DNA of 64,000 bases from Nigrospora sphaerica (taxonomy: Eukaryota > Ascomycota > Sordariomycetes > Amphisphaeriales > Apiosporaceae). The stretch covers positions 744,001 to 808,000 of the forward strand of contig JAGVVL010000027.1 in NCBI GenBank assembly GCA_018287875.1, given 5' to 3'. Under the pieces are notes generated by a model that was given only the letters and a program-made list of their open reading frames with translations, was not told the origin of the DNA and did no database searches. Shown one piece after another: positions 20,697 to 32,358 of the stretch; within the stretch, counting starts at the first letter, position 1, and each line of letters begins with the position of its first letter. Position numbers and translations under genes: made by a program.

Positions 20697-21991
20697 CACT
20701 CCATCTGTACCGATGACAAAACCCAAGTACTTGGTCCTCTGTACGTGGAACTCGCACTTCTTGATGTCGGCCTGCAGGCCTGCCTTTCGAAGTCGTGTCA
20801 ACACCTGCTGGACGTGGCGTACGTGATCCTCTTCGTTGTCCGAATAAATAAGGATGTCGTCCACGTAAGCATAGCAGAACTTGTCGAGACAGTGTATCAA
20901 GACTTCGTTGATGAATCGTAGGAAGGTGGCTGGTCCACCGGTCAATCCGAATGGCATCACTCGGTACCGGTAAGAACCCTTATCGCGTGCGAAACATCGT
21001 CTTGTCTTCGTCTCCCGCCCGGAGCCGAATCCTGTGGAATGCTTGTCGGATGTCGATCTTTGTCAATATCTTAGCTTTTGTGGTCCGGCTGAGCGTCTCG
21101 TCGATCAGTGGTAGGGGATATTAGTCTTTGCGAGTGATGGCGTTTAGCTTCCGGTAGTCCACACAGAATCGTAAACTGCCGTCCGACTCGGGTGCAAAGA
21201 GTACAGGCACAGTCTAAGGAGCGTCGCTACTCTCAATGAATCCCTTTTTGTAAATTCTCGGTAATGTAAGTTCTGCATGCCTCCAGTTCTAGCACGGACA
21301 TCTTGTATAGACTGCTGTAACCCAGTTCGTCGGTGCTCTTTCCCTCAAGGAGGTCGAGCTTATGTTCGCAGCAAGCGTTCCTCTGCGGGGGCATCGTGTC
21401 GGAATCTGACTTGCTGAACACGTCAGCGTATTCTAGGTACTGTTGGAGGACTAGTTGTTTGACCTTTGCCGTAGTTCCTCGGTGTCCCTAGGCATCAGCT
21501 CCTTTAGGGCTTTCCCATGTCTTCTATGGTAACGATTTCCGCGTTGTCTTCCTGGAGGTCCGTACAGAAAGTATCGAAGTCAAGCGTTGCAATCTCCAGG
21601 TTCGGTCTTCCTGGATAACCACGGACACCTCGCCTTGAGGCAGGACGAAACGAAGCCTGCGTTTCCATGAAGCCATTACTTTTCCAAGAAAAGTGCTTGA
21701 TCCCGGAGGTGCGAAGCAGGAGTACGCCACAAAGGCACTGTACGGCGTTTGGTGGCGGACAATTGCAATTCACTATGGAGGCACAAGCTCCTTGGAAGTT
21801 GCCGGTCCGATAAGCTTGAAATCTGTCAAAGCCCAGGCGTTACAACGGTGCTGACGGCCGAGCCGAGCCATCCAAGACCTACCACGTGCCAGAAAGCGTT
21901 GCGCACATGGGTACGATAGCCTTTCACGCCCAACGGCGTCAACGGCGCTCGCTGGGTGAAGGCTGACGACTAGCCTCCCCGAGACAAACAA
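20697..21991 (-). pseudogene. Gypsy pol remnant: protease-RT region
   Basis: Reading down the minus strand: a weak protease-like part (about 21991-21504), the segment before RT (LELEACRTYITENLQKG at 21233-21421), then RT motifs [36 protein letters not shown] and CYAYVDDILIYS (20670-20960). The frame is broken several times, for example by a TAA before YPLPLID. RNase H and integrase are absent because the element is cut at 20697. This Gypsy has the canonical YVDD and is a different family from the FIDD Gypsy pair at 36-54 kb. Confidence 0.7.
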
Positions 21992-22380
21992 CCGCTGGCG
22001 CCTTGTCCACCATCGTCGCTAATCCCAGGACGTGCCTGCTGCCTTCTAACCTGTCGCTGACCGAGAGCCTTCAGTAATGGTCTCTTTGGCCATGGCGACG
22101 CTTGGGAAACCCGGCTCAAACAGGTGCATTGGGCCTGCTGTGTACCCAGGTAGATAGGCGCCTGCATGGGCTTGAGCTGTATTGCATGCCGAATCGCCTT
22201 TCCCACCGGTTCGCAATCAACTGGCACCAACATGGAGTCAGGGGCGCCACGGGCGAAAAGGAGGCCGGTGACCGTGCCGTTGTCCGCATCTCGTGGTTTT
22301 GGCTGGCTGCTTTTTCCCTGTCCCGTGTCTTGAGCGCTTTGTGCAGTTTGTCTGGGGGCTCTTGGCGGCCAACTATGATC
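21992..22380. other. Flank of Gypsy remnant, no recognised gene
   Basis: A minus frame at 21970-22551 is open but is mostly the low-complexity translation of the minisatellite that follows. It may be a decayed gag tail. Confidence 0.3.
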
Positions 22381-22524
22381 TTGGCCGCCATCATCGTTTA
22401 CTTGGCCGCAATCACCGTCGACTTGGCCGCCTTCAGCATCTAGTTGGCCGTAATTAGCATCTTGGCCGCAATTACTGTTCACTTGGCCACCATCACCGCC
22501 TGCTTGGCCACCGTACTTGGCCGG
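22381..22524. repeat. 21-bp minisatellite, about 7 units
   Basis: Units begin TTGGCCGCM or TTGGCCACC and are 21 bp long (one is 18 bp), keeping the reading frame. The minus strand reads as Gly-Gln-Asp/Asn repeats, the plus strand as a hydrophobic repeat. Frame-preserving unit length may be chance or may reflect an old coding origin. Confidence 0.75.
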
Positions 22525-23482
22525 GGCGCAGACACGAGATCCGGGCCTCACCGCTATCGCAGGTGCTGGAGTGATGGGTTCTTAACCACGCACGTGGGTT
22601 CAGCGGAAACCGGGCCTCCCATGCCAATGGCTCAATGGCACGACTGCGGGACGAGTGCGCAATATATTTTCTGGAACTCCCTGTGATGGCAGCAATGGAT
22701 TCCGGGCGAGCCGCCCCAGACGAATGCGCTTGGGTGGGGACCGACCGATTGACGGGAAGCTGTTCCATGACGGCAAGCGTGTCCCATCCTGCCTGATCGC
22801 TGGCGGCTGGACTAGTACTGTTCGGTACGGGAGACATGCAGCATCCGTTGATTGGCATGGCGTTTCGATGGCGGCGATTGTTCACGGACGGCACATTGCC
22901 CAAGGCGAATCCCGCTACAGCCGACGGGCACGCCAGGCAAGCGAGAAAGCGCCCCGAAGCAGCAGTCAGCTTGGTATTTCACGGAGGGCGGCGGGTCTAA
23001 CAACAACACATCAGATCGTCGATTGGTGTACCTCAGCCGTGGTTCCCGGCGCTGGGCTCCTCCTGGTTGCATCATGACCGGGCCGAGACGTCAAACCGGG
23101 TGCGCCATTGGTGCGCCGAGGCTGCGGAGGTGGAGCGGCGCCGCAAGCGAGCCTGGGCAAAGGCGCTGCAGCGCCTTGGCTTCATCTTACATGGCCTCGG
23201 TGCGAGTCGTCGCTTTGGGAATGCCTTGGTTGCGCTGCCAAGCAGCTCTCCTCAAAAACAGTTCCGCCTGCCTACTTCGTCTGCCTCTGTCCGCGCCCTC
23301 GTCTCTCTCTCTCTCTCTTTCCAGCTTCCACCGCCCTCCGCTCGCCCTCTTGCCCACTTTCGACTCTCCCCCGAACGCAGGCGGCGTCCCTCGTTGGCCT
23401 CCTCCGTTCTCGCTTCCTTTCACACCGTCGCTTCGCCCGTCCGGTCCTTTCAATTGATCTGCGCGATCGCCCATCCCCCTCG
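22525..23482. other. Upstream region of the GH72 gene
   Basis: No other gene recognised. A pyrimidine-rich tract including (CT)n at about 23301-23318 lies 165-180 bp before the GH72 start codon, a common feature of fungal promoters and 5' leaders of highly expressed genes. Long frames here are composition effects. Confidence 0.5.
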
Positions 23483-25139
23483 CAATGCATGTGAGTCGCT
23501 CCATGGCCACGGCCCCACCGCGTTCGATCGGCCTCCCAGCCGGTCTGTGTCCCGGACGCGACAATTACTGATGCCGCGCCCCTTCGTAGCTGTCTACTTG
23601 CTTAGTCGCCGTCGGTGCGGCTCTTGTCTCGGCCTTGCCGCAGGTCGAAATCAAGGGCAACCAATTCTATTTCGCCACCAATGGTAGCGAGTTTAAGATC
23701 CGCGGCCTAGCTTACCAGCCCGGTGGCCAAGAGGCCTTCATCGGTAGTGGCAACGACAAGCACGACCCTCTCTCGAGGCCTGATATTTGCAAGCGGGACG
23801 CCCCCATCATTCAGAGGCTCGGTGCCAACGTTATTCGCGTTTACAACCTGCACGCCGACCTGAACCACGATGAGTGTGTCACCGTCTTCAACAACGCTGG
23901 TATGCGCTCATTCCCAACGCGTCGCGTCGACTCGCCCGAAACTAATCGCCGTGCTCATCAGGGATTTACTTGATGCTGGACGTCAACTCCCCCGCGCCCA
24001 ACAGCCACATCAACGAGGACGACCCGAAGTCGACGTACCACCGCGGCTACCTCGAGACCGTCTTCAGCGTCATCGACGCCTTTAAGGGGTACAATAACGT
24101 CATCGGGTTCTTCGCGGGCAACGAGATCATCAACGACAAGGAACAAGTCGCCGAGAACCCCAAGTACATCCGCGCCGTCACTCGCGATATGAAGCGCTAT
24201 CTCTCCAAGCATTCGGACCGCTTCATTGGTGTTGGTTACGCCGCTACCGACACGCGAAGCCCCCAGGGCGCTGGTGCGGACAGCGTGACGGACTTGTGGA
24301 AGTACCTCGCCTGCGAGGATGACAACGACGTGTTGTCGCGCGCCGACTTCTTCGCCGTCAACATTTACTCCTGGTGTGCGGATGCGGACTGGGTGGCCTC
24401 CGGATACCCGGAGCTCGTGAAAGACTTCAAGGAGACCTCGTTGCCCATTTTCTGGTCTGAGCACGGCTGCAACCAGGCCCCGCGTCTCTTTAACGAGGTT
24501 CCCGCCATGTATGGCCGCGACGAAATGATCAACACCTTTGCCGGTGGTGTCGTGTTTGAATACAGCAACGGGCCCAACAACTTCGGTCTCGTCGAGATTG
24601 ACAAGGACAACCAGTCGGTTGACCTGCGCGAAGACTACCACGCCCTCAGCAAGCAGTACGACAGCGTCGACTGGGACAAGATCAAGAACATCAAGGAAGC
24701 CAGCATCAAGGTTATCAACCCCCCTAATTGCAAGAACATCGACATCAAGGGCAGCACATTCACTAAGGAATTCAATGACATCCCCCGGACGCCCAAAGAT
24801 GCTGACGATCTCATGGAGAACGGTTCTGGTAACAAGAACATTGGAAAGCTCCTCGGCAGCGTCTCGTATGATCAGAAGTACAAGATCAACGACGAGGGCA
24901 AGGACGTCACGAGCTCCTTCTCTCTCAACGTGGCTCCGGATGCCGCTGTCTCGGACGCCGGCCCCAACAAGTACGCCGGCGCCCCGGGACCCAAGAACAC
25001 CGATGACGATGAGGAGAGCAACGGGGGCGGAAACGGTGGTGGAAACGGTGGCGGCAACGGCGAGGGCGCTGCCGGTCACGTCGCTGCGGGCATCTTTGCT
25101 GTCATGGCCCCTCTGGTCGCCGGTCTGTTCCTCTTCTAG
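23483..25139 (+). CDS. GPI-anchored 1,3-beta-glucanosyltransferase (GH72, GAS/GEL family)
   Basis: It cuts and rejoins beta-1,3-glucan chains at the cell surface, elongating wall glucan. Exons 23483-23488, 23590-23899 and 23962-25139 sum to 498 codons (497 residues). The first exon is only ATG CAT before GTGAGT; joining exon 2 creates the signal peptide MHLSTCLVAVGAALVSA. GH72 motifs: IRGLAYQPGG, NVIRVYNL, YLMLDVNSP, FFAGNEIIN (acid/base Glu about 160) and FWSEHGCNQAP (nucleophile Glu about 272). No CBM43 module follows, so it is of the Gas5/Gel1-like short type. A Gly/Asn-rich spacer and hydrophobic tail (GIFAVMAPLVAGLFLF) form the GPI signal. All catalytic parts are intact. The gene is a conserved housekeeping island amid transposons. 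Confidence 0.93.
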
Positions 25140-26007
25140 ACGGCCGTTCGTGACGCAGCTCCAACGGTGTCTGACGAGTCCGCATATAATTAATGTGATG
25201 AGCACGAATAGTTGACAAGAAGTAATGACAATGGCACCTAATCTTGCCTAGCTTGGTCCGGGTGCCGCATCGTGAAACGTGAAGTGCACCACAAGAACTT
25301 GGCAGCTGGGATTACGTTGCGCACGTCAATGTCAGGGCTTCAACTAGTTGCTGCACACGGGCGTGGACCGGCATCGGATCGTCATTGCCGAGGGGCACCG
25401 ACGTCCTTTCACTGCCCCGTCACGTTCTGGCTTTGGTTCTGTCGCACTGCAGGGGACGTGAGGAACGAGGTTCTACTTGTTCTATTAGGAAAAACAAAGG
25501 AAAACTATCTGAGGATCCAGACATATATATGGTAGCTCCGTAGCCCACCTGACAGGCTAGGCTCGTGAGCTTACGTAAGGTCACCTGACCTATCAGGCTA
25601 GTAGCGGTGATAGCCTCATTTTGCGACACACCCCTCAGCTGATGCCCTTCGGGAGGCGGGACAATGTCCTAATGTGGCGATAATACAACAACAACACCCC
25701 CTCAGCCGGGCCGAGCCGCTCGGTGCTGCTGAAAACGCCTAGTAAGGGTCTTGTGAAGCGATCCGTTCGAACTTCGCTTGTGAGCTGCAGTGATGCCTGA
25801 GATCAGACGATGAGCTGTCGTGCCCATTCGCACGTTAAAACACCTCACAGTCGTGACATGTGCTGAGTTACTTCTTAAGCTCACCCCCCAACCAAAGAGC
25901 CAACCCCCCAAATGGCCAGAGGTCAAGATGACCTCACGCGATGACACCACGACAGAATAGTTGAAATAACTCAACAACCACAATAGCTACGCACAAGCAG
26001 ACAGGTT
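25140..26007. other. Intergenic after GH72 gene, no gene seen
   Basis: It contains the GH72 3' flank and, from about 25,950, the outer part of pogo copy B. Two near-direct 13-bp repeats (CCTGACAGGCTAG and CCTATCAGGCTAG) occur at about 25549 and 25588. No terminal repeat of copy B was identified. Confidence 0.4.
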
Positions 26008-26896
26008 TCAAGAGATTATGATGCAGTCCTCCGCCTCAGAATCGAATTATTCGTCCGATTCACCTGTGCAGACTGCTTTAGATTCCGCAGTGACCGTACC
26101 CCCTGCATCTTCAGCGGTCGACATCTCCTCCTTGAGTTTGCGCACCTCCAGTATCGTCACGAAACGGTCCTTAGCGGTTGGCTGAACCTCGCGCCGTTTC
26201 TGAGGCTTCTGGCGATCCAGCGCTGCAGCTAATTAGTCTCGTTCGTGCTTCAGACTGGAGATCTCAGCGGTCGCTTGGTCTAAGGCTTTGCCAGCCTTCC
26301 GAAACACCTGGAGTAGCGTTGCGTTGTTATAGACTGGATCAACACCACCAAGGTCCCGGTGTATGACGCTGATCTGACGTGACGTCCTCGGTGTCTTGAC
26401 CTCTAGAGCAGACATCTGCGACAGCAGACGGTCCTCCCTTGGCTGCGGAACACACCAATTTGACCTCTCTGGCCTGTCGCGGTCATGCTGCCTCGCTAGT
26501 CGGCTATTGAGCAGCTTGCTGGGGTCCCTTGGATACATGCCGGTCGCTCTCCAGCCTGCAGCGATATGCTCTGGTGTCAGAGCCTCCTTGCGAGCCTTAT
26601 TCCAGGCCTCCAGAAACTCTGGCTTCTTTGGAGTCAGTGTTAAGCTGGTGAGGCAGGCGTCACGTAGGTATTTCCGATAGGCTCGCTGCAACACTGAGAA
26701 AGGACCGAGATCTAACGGCTGCAGCACTTGAGAAGTATGAGCTGGTAAAAAGTTGAGCCAGACGCGTGCCTAGAAACAGGTCATCATAAACTCCTCAGTG
26801 CAGTGGCTTGCGTGGCCGTCGAGGATGAGGTGCCGCCACTGTTTAGAGTCCTCTGGAGCCGTCAGAGGCACGAATATCTGCTTCAGCCAGCGCAGC
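26008..26896 (-). pseudogene. pogo-family transposase, copy B, C-terminal half only
   Basis: Same family as copies A and C. It keeps LQPLDLGPFSVLQRAYRK (third catalytic Asp), AWNKARKEAL, GWRATGMYPRDP and the coiled-coil-like tail, ending at a TGA at 26008. The N-terminal half (helix-turn-helix and first two catalytic Asp) is cut off at 26896, where a family-d LTR-like repeat begins. An in-frame TAA after HERD (about 26233) sits at a Gln codon of the relatives, a C>T change. Confidence 0.75.
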
Positions 26897-27068
26897 TGAT
26901 GCGTAAAGTAGAAGGGGTCAAACAGAAGGTGAAGATTAAGCTATCTGCTGCGGCGCTGGCGGCGCTGCTGGGATTATTTACTCTCGAACACACGGCCCCC
27001 ACTTCATCTGGTGGCAGGGCCTTGACAGCTGCCCCAGATTGGCAGGGCCCCAGGTCCGTCACGTATCA
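26897..27068 (+). mobile_element. LTR-like repeat, family d, copy 2
   Basis: 172 bp with ends TGATGCGTAAAGTAG and GTCACGTATCA, the reverse complement of 19686-19857. It abuts the truncated pogo copy B. The flanks GCAGC and GGTTC differ, so either the insertion was followed by deletion or the join is recombinational. Confidence 0.65.
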
Positions 27069-27257
27069 GGTTCCATCGGCTTAAGCTGACTGGCTCAGCG
27101 GACCGAACAGCATACTGGGGATGGCTGATACGAAACCCCGCAGAGTTCTAGAAGTTCGTCGAGTGCACGAGATATTTCGAGTTCAGCCCGCATTTCCGGG
27201 AGCAGGCATGGTGCTGTCGCGACCGACGACGGCCAGCTACACCAGATCCAGGCGACG

Positions 27258-27463
27258 AACAGTCAGTCCTAGAGGCGTGATGAGGTGAAGCATGGGGTCA
27301 AAGTGATGTGTAGAAGAAGGTGTGCCTCCTTGCCAGGACTGGCAGCGAGGGGCAGCAGATATATTGTTCTATCTGCCAAATTAGGCCTAGTCAGCTGGGC
27401 AGGACCCTCCAAATGAGTATCCTGCTCCTCCAGTTCTGGACCCAGGATGCCATCCACGCATCA
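27258..27463 (-). repeat. LTR-like repeat, family c, copy 2
   Basis: Reverse-complement copy of 29971-30180. The end CCACGCATCA is intact at 27463; the other end is diverged before GATGAGGTGAAGC. No clear target duplication. Confidence 0.6.
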
Positions 27464-27706
27464 AGGTGATAATGCCCCTAGCATATGCCCCCAGGACTGA
27501 ATAAGACAAGCACACACGAGGAGCAGGGGGGGAGAGACAAGTTGCAAGCGGGGAAATGAGAAGGCTCTTCGCTTCGCTAGAAGAGGGGCGCCTAGCGAGG
27601 CTCAGTAGAGGCGTGAAGATAGAAAGCGATGACAGAAAACTACAAAAACAACACCAACAGCAGCCACCAGGCAAACGACACTAGCGCAACCTAGCGCAGC
27701 CATATA
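27464..27706. other. Spacer, nothing recognised
   Basis: Purine-rich sequence between a family-c repeat and pogo copy C. Confidence 0.4.
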
Positions 27707-29638
27707 AGGTAGTGTACCCATCAAGGAACCGACCCATCAAACCGCCACCAGTTTTGAGACAGTTTGAGGCTGTTCTCGGCGTTTCAACAGCAAATATTTT
27801 AACAGTCACTGGTCGTATCGCAAGGAAACCAGATTTAATCAAATCATTGTGCTTTTATCTTTCTTTCCATACCAAAAAATATGGATGAAGTGCAGCTGGC
27901 TGCCGCTCTCCACCGCATCTGCCACGGTGAATCAATTCGGTCGGTCGCCAAGCGATATCGAGTCTCTAGACACTATTTAACGTGTCGTTTCGAGAGCAAA
28001 CCTATTAAAAGAAGCGCTCAGAAGCACTGTCAAGCCCTCAGTGAGGAGCAGGAGTTCTGGCTGGTCCAGTGGGTGTTGCTCCAGGCCAGACTTGGCTGGG
28101 CTCCTCAACATAACCGCTTTCGTTTATACGCTCAATCAATCATCAGCCAGTCTGGCAACAGCCACTTCATCGGAAAGCGCTGGCACGTACGTTTCTTTAA
28201 GCGCTGGCCGCAGCTGAAGACCACGATGTCCACTGGGATCGATTTCCATCGTATTAACGGAGCCTCTCGTGACAACATTGAGGAGTTCTTCTCAAGGTTG
28301 ACCGAGGACCGCCTCGCCAGTATACCACCAGAGCACACCTAGAACTTCGATGAGATTGGGGCTCAGATTGGCCTTGGAGACTGTCCCTTCGTTATTGGGC
28401 CGGCTTCTCTTAACGAGGTCTTTACTATGGATACAGCTAGAGGCGAGTGGTCGACCTCTTTAGAGGCTATCTCTGCTGATGGCAAAGCGCTGCCGCCGCT
28501 AGTGATCTTTAAGGGCAAGGCGGTCCAACAGCAGTGGTTCTCAACACAGTCAGACGAAGAGGACTTCGCAGACTGGCGCTTCGAAGCCTCGGAGGCTGGC
28601 TGGACCAGCAAATCAATTGGACTGCGCTGGCTACAGCAGTTATTCCTACCCCGGACTGCTCCAGAAGACCCTGAACAGTGGCGACACCTCATCCTCGATG
28701 GCCACGTAAGCCACTGCAACGAAGAGTTTATGTTGACCTGCTTCGAATCGAAAGTCTGGTTGAACTTCCTTCCGGCGCACACCTCATAGGTTCTCCAGCC
28801 TCTGGGCCTTGGTCCCTTCAGCGTATTGAAGCGCGCGTACCGGAAGTTCCTTCGTCAAGCCTGCGTATCTAGCTTGACGATGACTCCGAAGAAGCCAGAG
28901 TTCCTGGAGGCCTGGAACAAGGCTCGGAAGGTTGCTATGACTCCAGTCCATATAGCCACAGGCTGGAAAGCAACCGGAATCTATCCAAGGTATGCTTTTA
29001 AGCCTCTCAACAGCCGACTAGCGAGATAGAGAGAGCGAGACAGGCCAGAGGGGGCAACTTGGAGCGTTCCATAGCCAACAGAGGACCCTCTGCTGTCTCA
29101 GATATCTGCTCTAGACGTCAGAACACTAAGGTCTTCAAGGCAGGTCCAGGATATCCATCGAGAACTGCGTAGCGTCGATACAGTTTATAACAACGCCACG
29201 CTGCGCTAAATATTCCGGAAGACTGGCAAGGCCTTGGACCAAGTAGCCGCTCAGATCTCCAGCCTTAAGCACGAACGAGACCAATTTGCAGCAGCGCTGG
29301 AGCACCAAAAGCCTCAAAAGCGCCGTAAAGTCAATCAAACTGCCCAGGAGAGGTTCGTGAGTATGTTGGACGTCCGTAATGCGAAAGCAGAGATGGCGAC
29401 CTCTAGCGGTAAAGGGGCTACAGTCACTGCGCGTTCTCCATCGATTACGACAGACAGTTCTACAGAAGAAAGCGAGTCAGAAGTAGAGGAGGTAATCATC
29501 ATTCTTGAAACTAATCGGTTTGTCTGTACCTACTCTGGTTGTTGAGATAATTGATTTGTTTTGTTTTTTTCTCACATCATGAGGTCTCTGAAACTGGTGG
29601 CGGTTTGATAGGTCGGTCCCGTGGTGGGTACACTACCT
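27707..29638 (+). mobile_element. pogo/Fot1-type transposon, copy C (full length, inactive)
   Basis: Imperfect inverted repeats of about 48 bp start AGGTAGTGTACCC at 27707 and mirror at 29638, with TA on both sides as target duplication. The length (1.93 kb) and one long plus-strand transposase frame with several stops define a full-length dead copy. Confidence 0.88.
27881..29545 (+). pseudogene. pogo-family DDE transposase, copy C (five nonsense codons)
   Basis: One frame of 555 codons holds everything: helix-turn-helix (LAAALHRICHGESIRSVAKR), NFDEIGAQ (first Asp), LILDGHVSH (second Asp), the LPAHTS..VLQPLGLG block and the C-terminal coil. Stops lie at 28340, 28787, 29027, 29072 and 29207. 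Four of the five replace Gln codons in the other copies (CAG/CAA to TAG/TAA); the first replaces Tyr in the HTYN motif. The third catalytic Asp reads Gly (LQPLGL). C>T bias at Gln codons is the RIP signature. The start at 27881 is placed at the first ATG before the helix-turn-helix. Confidence 0.88.
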
Positions 29639-29923
29639 TACGGCCCCGGAATACACGAGACTTAGGATGCCTCCAAAGGGCTAGCACCTAACTACGACGG
29701 GCCCCAGTTCAACACTAGGGGCAGAGAACACGAGACGAGAAAAGAGGCTGGAAGGCTGGATGTCGAGTGGGAAGGTCAGAGAAATGATGAGCCAACAAGG
29801 CACTGAGTGGCTTCTATAAGCTAGCCACGTCACATATCCCCTGGGAGACAAGTAGATAAACCACGGTACCAGCGGTTCTACGCCAACGTTAAACAATATA
29901 AAAAAACAAATAAAAAGAAAAAC

Positions 29924-29927
<4 letters not shown>

Positions 29928-29954
<27 letters not shown>
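29928..29954. repeat. (CA)n microsatellite
   Basis: About 13 uninterrupted CA units in an A-rich context, directly before a family-c LTR-like repeat. Confidence 0.85.
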
Positions 29955-29970
29955 ATATCACGTGGTCCGC

Positions 29971-30180
29971 TGATGCGTGGATGGCATCCTGGGTCCAGAA
30001 CTGGAGGGGCAGGATACTCATTTGGAGGGTCCTGCCCAGCTGACTAGGCCTAATTTGGCAGATAGAACAATATATCTGCTGCCCCTCGCTGCCAGTCCTG
30101 GCAAGGAGGCACGCCTTCTTCTACACATCACTTTGACCCCATGCTTCACCTCATCATCCGCCTTGGGACTTTACGTATCA
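29971..30180 (+). mobile_element. LTR-like repeat, family c, full-length copy
   Basis: 210 bp with ends TGATGCGTGGATGG and GACTTTACGTATCA; it shares its last about 25 bp with family e. It lies at the broken edge of a Gypsy LTR copy (30182-30363). Flanks TCCGC and GTTGG differ. Confidence 0.65.
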
Positions 30181-30181
30181 G

Positions 30182-30363
30182 TTGGACAAGTCGACAACTG
30201 ATCGTAGATTGACTGAGGATAGCAACGCGAGGAAGAAAAGAAAGAAAGCACACGCTGACTTTAGCAGTCTCAAGGTATCCAAGTACCCTGCGACGCACAG
30301 GCCCTCCCTTCTACCAGTGTCCACCGCCTGTTCCATCAGTGTACAGTTGCCAGCGCCGTCACA
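30182..30363 (-). repeat. Truncated LTR of the 10.7-kb Gypsy family
   Basis: Reverse copy of 10678-10874 beginning TGTGACGGCG at 30363. It lacks the last about 15 bp (after TTGTCCAAC), where the family-c repeat starts. Confidence 0.7.
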
Positions 30364-30483
30364 ACTGAGGCATTTCTCGACGAGGCTCCTGTAATATTAC
30401 TTGATTGCTGCCCAGATCGTCTTCAGATGCGTTATTGTAATCGCGTCTTGGCCCGGCGTGGTTGCCGAGACGCCGATCGTACA

Positions 30484-30798
30484 TTATGCGCAAATCCTGA
30501 TGTTTTTGCAAGGAACCTGTTTGATGCATTTGCACCTGCTTTCTTCCTGGCAGATTGGCGCAGGTGTGTCGTAATTAAACCATCCCTCCCTAGTACAACG
30601 ATAGTTCCTTGGTTCGCCTCTGCAAAAGACGTCGTCGTCGTGATTGTAACAGACAAAAACATAGTTTCCCGCATCAGGTTTCCATAGCGCTGAAACGTTT
30701 CCTGTCGCTTGATCGAGAGCCCAGGCGTTTTTATCCGGTTGAATATCGGGGATGGGGTTTGGCAGAGCTGTCAGAAGGGGGTCTTGGAGTATAGGCAA
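30484..30798 (-). other. Cys-rich open frame, possible exon of a secreted protein
   Basis: A minus frame without ATG encodes a segment rich in Cys, Asp and aromatic residues (YVFVCYNHDDDVFCRG, CTREGWFNYDTPAPIC, CKCIKQVPCKN). The pattern looks like one exon of a small secreted Cys-rich protein, but no signal-peptide exon could be joined. Gene relic or chance; weak call. Confidence 0.3.
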
Positions 30799-31683
30799 GA
30801 AGGGGCACGTAGGTTACTGTCGAAGCTGCGACGAGGTCGTGGGTAGGGGTAGAGGATGAATGGCATTAATCTCTGTCCTTCTATCCATCTACTGGGCCTG
30901 TTGCCCCTTATTTGTAGCCTGCCGCTACCTGTCCGTTGCCTCGCCGGTTTTCCTGTTGAGGTCCTTGCTCTGAGATCTTCCATTTCTTATCCTTTGTCCT
31001 GGATCCGAGTCCTTTCCAGTTGTGTCTCTGACAAGAGCCCTAGGGATGCTTAAGGAAAGCAGTAGAACTAAACACGGGTTGAGTACTAGTTTACCTAGGT
31101 TAAGGACACGTGATACGTTACCTTGTCTTAGGATCTGCATTATGCAGATGCTTCGATAGCGTAGTGGGTGAAATATTCAAATTCAAAAGTAAAAAGGGTG
31201 AAGGAAGCTTTTCTCTCGACGTAGAAAAAGCTGAATTCTTCCGTGAGGACGGGAAGGCACATAGAAAGATTATGGGTTTAAGAAAGCGCGGCACGTACCT
31301 CACCAGTCTTATACATATCAACTCGAATTAACTACGGGCACTCAGTGCCAGAATCCTTACCTAGTTCTTTCGGTTCCAAGACTGTTTTAGACGACCTTCC
31401 GCTTATCGTACGATGTATGCTCTTCTTGCAACTTCACATCTCCTACTATGATTTGCAAACAACAGAAGCATGGGCCAACGCAATGGTAACAGAAAAGCAC
31501 TAATCTTACCACTGCGATTCGGGCATATCTCGATCCAGGCAGCTGTGACGGCGCGCCAACCTGCAACTCAGCTGTTGGGTCGACATACAAAACAAGTACT
31601 CCGTACCCGAAGAGGTACTTAGTGGGCCGGCTGACACAAAGCCATGGTGGCATTTCTCTCCGGACCCCCTGCCCGCGCCAAAT
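30799..31683. other. No gene recognised
   Basis: Frames at 30856-31053 and 31110-31331 (plus) and their minus counterparts are short and without motifs. A TGTGACGGCGCGCC string at about 31547 recalls the start of the 10.7-kb LTR but does not extend. Confidence 0.35.
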
Positions 31684-31836
31684 CATGCAGCCTGCGCCAA
31701 CGTGCAGCTCGCGTAACATGCAACTCGCGCCAACATAGCCTGCGCCAACGTGCAGCTCACGCAACATGCAGCCCGCGCCAACATGCAGCCTGCGCCAACA
31801 CGCAGCCTGCGTCAACACGCAGCCAGCGCCAACATG
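31684..31836. repeat. 17-bp minisatellite, about 9-10 units
   Basis: Degenerate tandem units of 15-17 bp resembling TGCAGCCTGCGCCAACA. Units differ by single substitutions or indels and have no spacers. Confidence 0.75.
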
Positions 31837-32323
31837 TAGAAGGCAGTCGGGCAGACAGATAGCACATACATTCCTACAGTTCCTACACTAGCAGGGATCT
31901 GAACCATCCTAAGGCATGTTAGACTACCTTAAATAGGAAGATGGTTATAGTCAGTCACGCGCCTGACAGTGAAAACGTGCAAGGCCGATGTATCGTCCTA
32001 ACAGCAGTCAGATAATCCACAAAATTCGGCCAATAAGAGGATTCAATTACTAGTTGATGGCGCTAGTGTGGAGCTAGCTGCTGTTGGGTTGTAAGGGGGA
32101 GTGTACATCTGGAAGCTCATTTTTGTTGTCAGTCGCATGGTCAGTGTTGATTAGCATTTACTATCCGATAAGGCTATTTATCCCAACGGGCTAGCACGGG
32201 GTAACAAGTCCGCCATATTTTCCCCTTCTCTCCCTACAAAATCGATCACTTTTCCTCCTCGAATCCAAAGACAGCACATATTTCAAACTACTTTGCTCTA
32301 TTTTCGACCGAACTTTAATCACC
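31837..32323. other. Upstream region of the interrupted small gene
   Basis: No gene seen. The last about 100 bp are pyrimidine-rich and probably hold the promoter and leader of the gene starting at 32324. Confidence 0.4.
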
Positions 32324-32358
32324 ATGTTCGACGATGAAGCATCCCGCTACGTCATGTA

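Noticed and set aside
23958..25205. 415-codon minus-strand frame opposite the GH72 gene
   Set aside because: Antisense shadow of a conserved, codon-biased GH72 gene; no domain, and the plus strand has complete catalytic motifs and splice sites.
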